The notes beneath the pieces are model-generated. The model worked only from the letters and a program-made list of their open reading frames with translations, did not search any database and had not been told where the DNA came from. From Bradyrhizobium guangzhouense (GTDB taxonomy: Bacteria; Pseudomonadota; Alphaproteobacteria; Rhizobiales; Xanthobacteraceae): 64,000 nt of DNA. Both the position numbers and the translations under genes were made by a program. Within the stretch, counting starts at the first letter, position 1. Each line of letters starts with the position of its first letter. The DNA lies in contig NZ_CP030053.1 of assembly GCF_004114955.1 (NCBI RefSeq), forward strand, positions 6,612,001 through 6,676,000. Reading direction: 5' to 3'. This document shows positions 62,516 through 64,000 of the stretch, in pieces.

Positions 62516-63514
62516 ATGTTAGATGCTGGCTTTTATCAGACCGATGCTTTCCGCTTTGCGATCAATGATAGAATCCTAGAACTTATCTTGCTCCCTACAG
62601 AAGCGTGTAATTTTCGCTGCACATATTGTTACGAAGATTTCTTGCACGGTCAAATGAAAGACGAAATTGTGACGGGGATCAAGGCCCTGATTTCACGTCG
62701 GATAAATGATCTCGACTGTTTAAAAATCAGCTGGTTTGGCGGTGAGCCGCTCCTCGCTCGGTCCACCGTTTTAGAAATTTCGAAGCACGGCAATGATTTG
62801 TGCGCGGCCAACGGCTTAGTGTTCATATCTGACATCACGACTAATGGAGCTCTACTCTCACGCAGTCTGGTCAACCAGTTGTGGTCTGTGGGGGTGAGAG
62901 ATTTCCAAATATCACTAGATGGTCCGAAGTATAGACACGATGGCACTCGTCTACGCGCAAACGGGCGGGGATCCTTTGATCAAATCTGGGCCAATTTGCT
63001 AGGAATAAAGGAAAGCGGCTTAAGGTTGAACGTGACGTTGCGGGTTCATGTCACCACTGACAACCTTGGAGATATGCCTGATTTTTTTACAGAGCTTGAT
63101 CGCACATTCCTGAACGAGGACGACCGATTCTCTGTGATCCTAAAGCCGATCGAGCGCCTCGGCGGAAAAAATGATAATGCTATTGGTGTATTGTCGGCTG
63201 CGCAACGCAACGACCTAATCGCTACCTTCGGGCAATTGGTCCAGGCAAAAAGGTCATCCAGCGTCACCAAGAAGAACGAAGACCATTTAATCTGCTACGC
63301 TGCAAGACCAAATTCCCTCGTTATTAGATCTGACGGCCGAATCGCCAAATGCACAGTAGCGCTTAGAGATCGGCGCAATGTGATAGGAATGCTGTCAGAG
63401 GATGGTTTTTTGCAGGTTCAAAACGATAAACTGGCGCCTTGGGTTCGTGGCCTCGCCAGTCTTGATCCTTCGGAGCTAGAGTGTCCTTGGGCCAATTTTC
63501 CAATCACTGGATAA
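62516..63514 (+). CDS. Radical SAM peptide-modifying enzyme with short SPASM-like tail
   Basis: 332 residues. The cluster motif is C31-x3-C35-x2-C38 (EACNFRCTYCYE). WFGGEPLL, ISDITTNGALL and FQISLDGPKYRHDGTR are typical of peptide-modifying radical SAM/SPASM enzymes. The C-terminal part has Cys260 and Cys279 around the SPASM-like NSLVIRSDGRIAKC and then only Cys323 (ECPWANF) before the stop, so one auxiliary cluster at most seems possible. The gene is visibly AT-richer than the rest of the window. GAGG precedes ATG 62516. The peptide at 62224 is its probable substrate. Confidence 0.88.
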   Translation: MLDAGFYQTDAFRFAINDRILELILLPTEACNFRCTYCYEDFLHGQMKDEIVTGIKALISRRINDLDCLKISWFGGEPLLARSTVLEISKHGNDLCAANGLVFISDITTNGALLSRSLVNQLWSVGVRDFQISLDGPKYRHDGTRLRANGRGSFDQIWANLLGIKESGLRLNVTLRVHVTTDNLGDMPDFFTELDRTFLNEDDRFSVILKPIERLGGKNDNAIGVLSAAQRNDLIATFGQLVQAKRSSSVTKKNEDHLICYAARPNSLVIRSDGRIAKCTVALRDRRNVIGMLSEDGFLQVQNDKLAPWVRGLASLDPSELECPWANFPITG

Positions 63515-63529
63515 TTTTAGGATAAACGC

Positions 63530-64000
63530 TTGCCCCACATCGATGTCGACACAGATCAGCTGGATCAGTGTCGCTCACGGATTCTATCCGCGTGCGCATG
63601 CATCATGACGGGGTCTCGCGGGTGGCCAGCGGTCATTTCAGAGCTGGAGCCTTTTCCGCGAAAATGGCAGCTCTTTGTTCTAAGAAATGTTTCTAGCGAA
63701 TTGGCAACGGCAATGTTGCTTAGTAATACGGGCCTACAGATTGCACCGTACTTGGTTGAAAGCTTTCGGGCGTTTCCGCGTTCTGCTCTAACGGGAGCTA
63801 GAGGTTATGCCGCCAACTATGTCACTGCTGAACTATATCGAAGAGCCTGCGGCCAAGAACTTCTTAAGGCAGACATTGGCATCTTTCCTCTCCCTCCAAA
63901 AGGATTGGATGCTTTATCAGACTGGGCGAGCGACGCTGTGTCACTTGCTCTCCCGATGTTTGCAGACGTACACCAACAATTTCGACTAGACGCAACATCT
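63530..64000 (+). CDS. Unknown protein, third gene of the peptide locus (3' end outside window)
   Basis: Open from TTG 63530 to the window edge (157 codons), with AGGA 7 bases before the TTG and only 15 bp after the radical SAM stop. The visible chain opens PHIDVDTDQLDQCRSRIL and has Cys14, Cys22 and Cys24. Later stretches (RKWQLFVLRNVSSELATAMLLSNTG; GYAANYVTAELYRRACGQELL) look helical. No domain recognised; the part outside the window may decide whether it is a second modification, cleavage or export protein. Confidence 0.6.
   Translation, partial: MPHIDVDTDQLDQCRSRILSACACIMTGSRGWPAVISELEPFPRKWQLFVLRNVSSELATAMLLSNTGLQIAPYLVESFRAFPRSALTGARGYAANYVTAELYRRACGQELLKADIGIFPLPPKGLDALSDWASDAVSLALPMFADVHQQFRLDATS

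Overview
The window looks like chromosomal DNA of a Bradyrhizobium/Rhodopseudomonas-type alphaproteobacterium. It is GC-rich, and gene families resemble those common in that group: PsiF-like and other small secreted proteins, an MlotiK1-like channel, OpgC, ribose-type ABC importers, hydroxycinnamate catabolism and class III cyclase/TPR proteins. It also carries dispersed palindromic repeats. No rRNA, complete tRNA, insertion sequence or CRISPR array is visible.

Layout. 1-4.6 kb: tail of a TetR regulator, small secreted proteins, an AbrB-type membrane protein, a flavin-binding pyridoxamine-oxidase-fold protein divergent from a LysR regulator, and a PaaI thioesterase. 4.8-15.6 kb: an aromatic-acid block with pobA, a DctPQM TRAP importer, a DUF3237 protein, an enoyl-CoA hydratase, a feruloyl-CoA-synthase-type ligase, a 3-hydroxyacyl-CoA dehydrogenase, a 4-hydroxybenzoyl-CoA-type thioesterase and a Liv-type binding protein. 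Together they suggest CoA-dependent side-chain shortening of hydroxycinnamates to 4-hydroxybenzoate, then protocatechuate. A hicAB module with a frameshifted toxin sits inside this block. 15.6-35 kb: mixed housekeeping and accessory genes: GSTs, two WYL regulators, a cyclic-nucleotide-gated K+ channel, an EAL response regulator, a hydrolase-desaturase operon under a 31-bp palindrome, MFS, MDR dehydrogenase, acyl-CoA ligase and AraC regulator.

35.4-44.2 kb: a tightly overlapping operon in which an acyl-CoA synthetase is joined to a ribose-type ABC importer. One permease is fused to a cytoplasmic SMP-30/strictosidine-synthase-like beta-propeller, and a paralogous propeller follows as a separate gene. 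44.2-52.2 kb: DUF2059, OpgC, a 1016-aa cyclase/ATPase/TPR regulator, and a MATE exporter flanked by two copies of an unrecognised 166/181-aa protein. 52.4-61.9 kb: SDR with a divergent ArsR regulator, a GntR-controlled second ribose-type ABC importer with a Tat-type binding protein, a DUF1349 protein, a tyrosinase and a DUF2182 membrane protein.

From about 61.99 kb to the right end the character changes. A perfect hairpin with a T-run faces left, directly beside a 12-base match to a tRNA 3' end (compatible with initiator tRNA-Met). To its right the DNA is visibly more AT-rich. It carries a 57-aa Gly-Gly/C-terminal-Cys peptide, a radical SAM enzyme with a short SPASM-like tail, and the start of an unknown third gene. 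I read this as the edge of an integrated island carrying a possibly undescribed RiPP (ribosomally made, modified peptide) system. All functional assignments are from sequence reading only; no database search was run.
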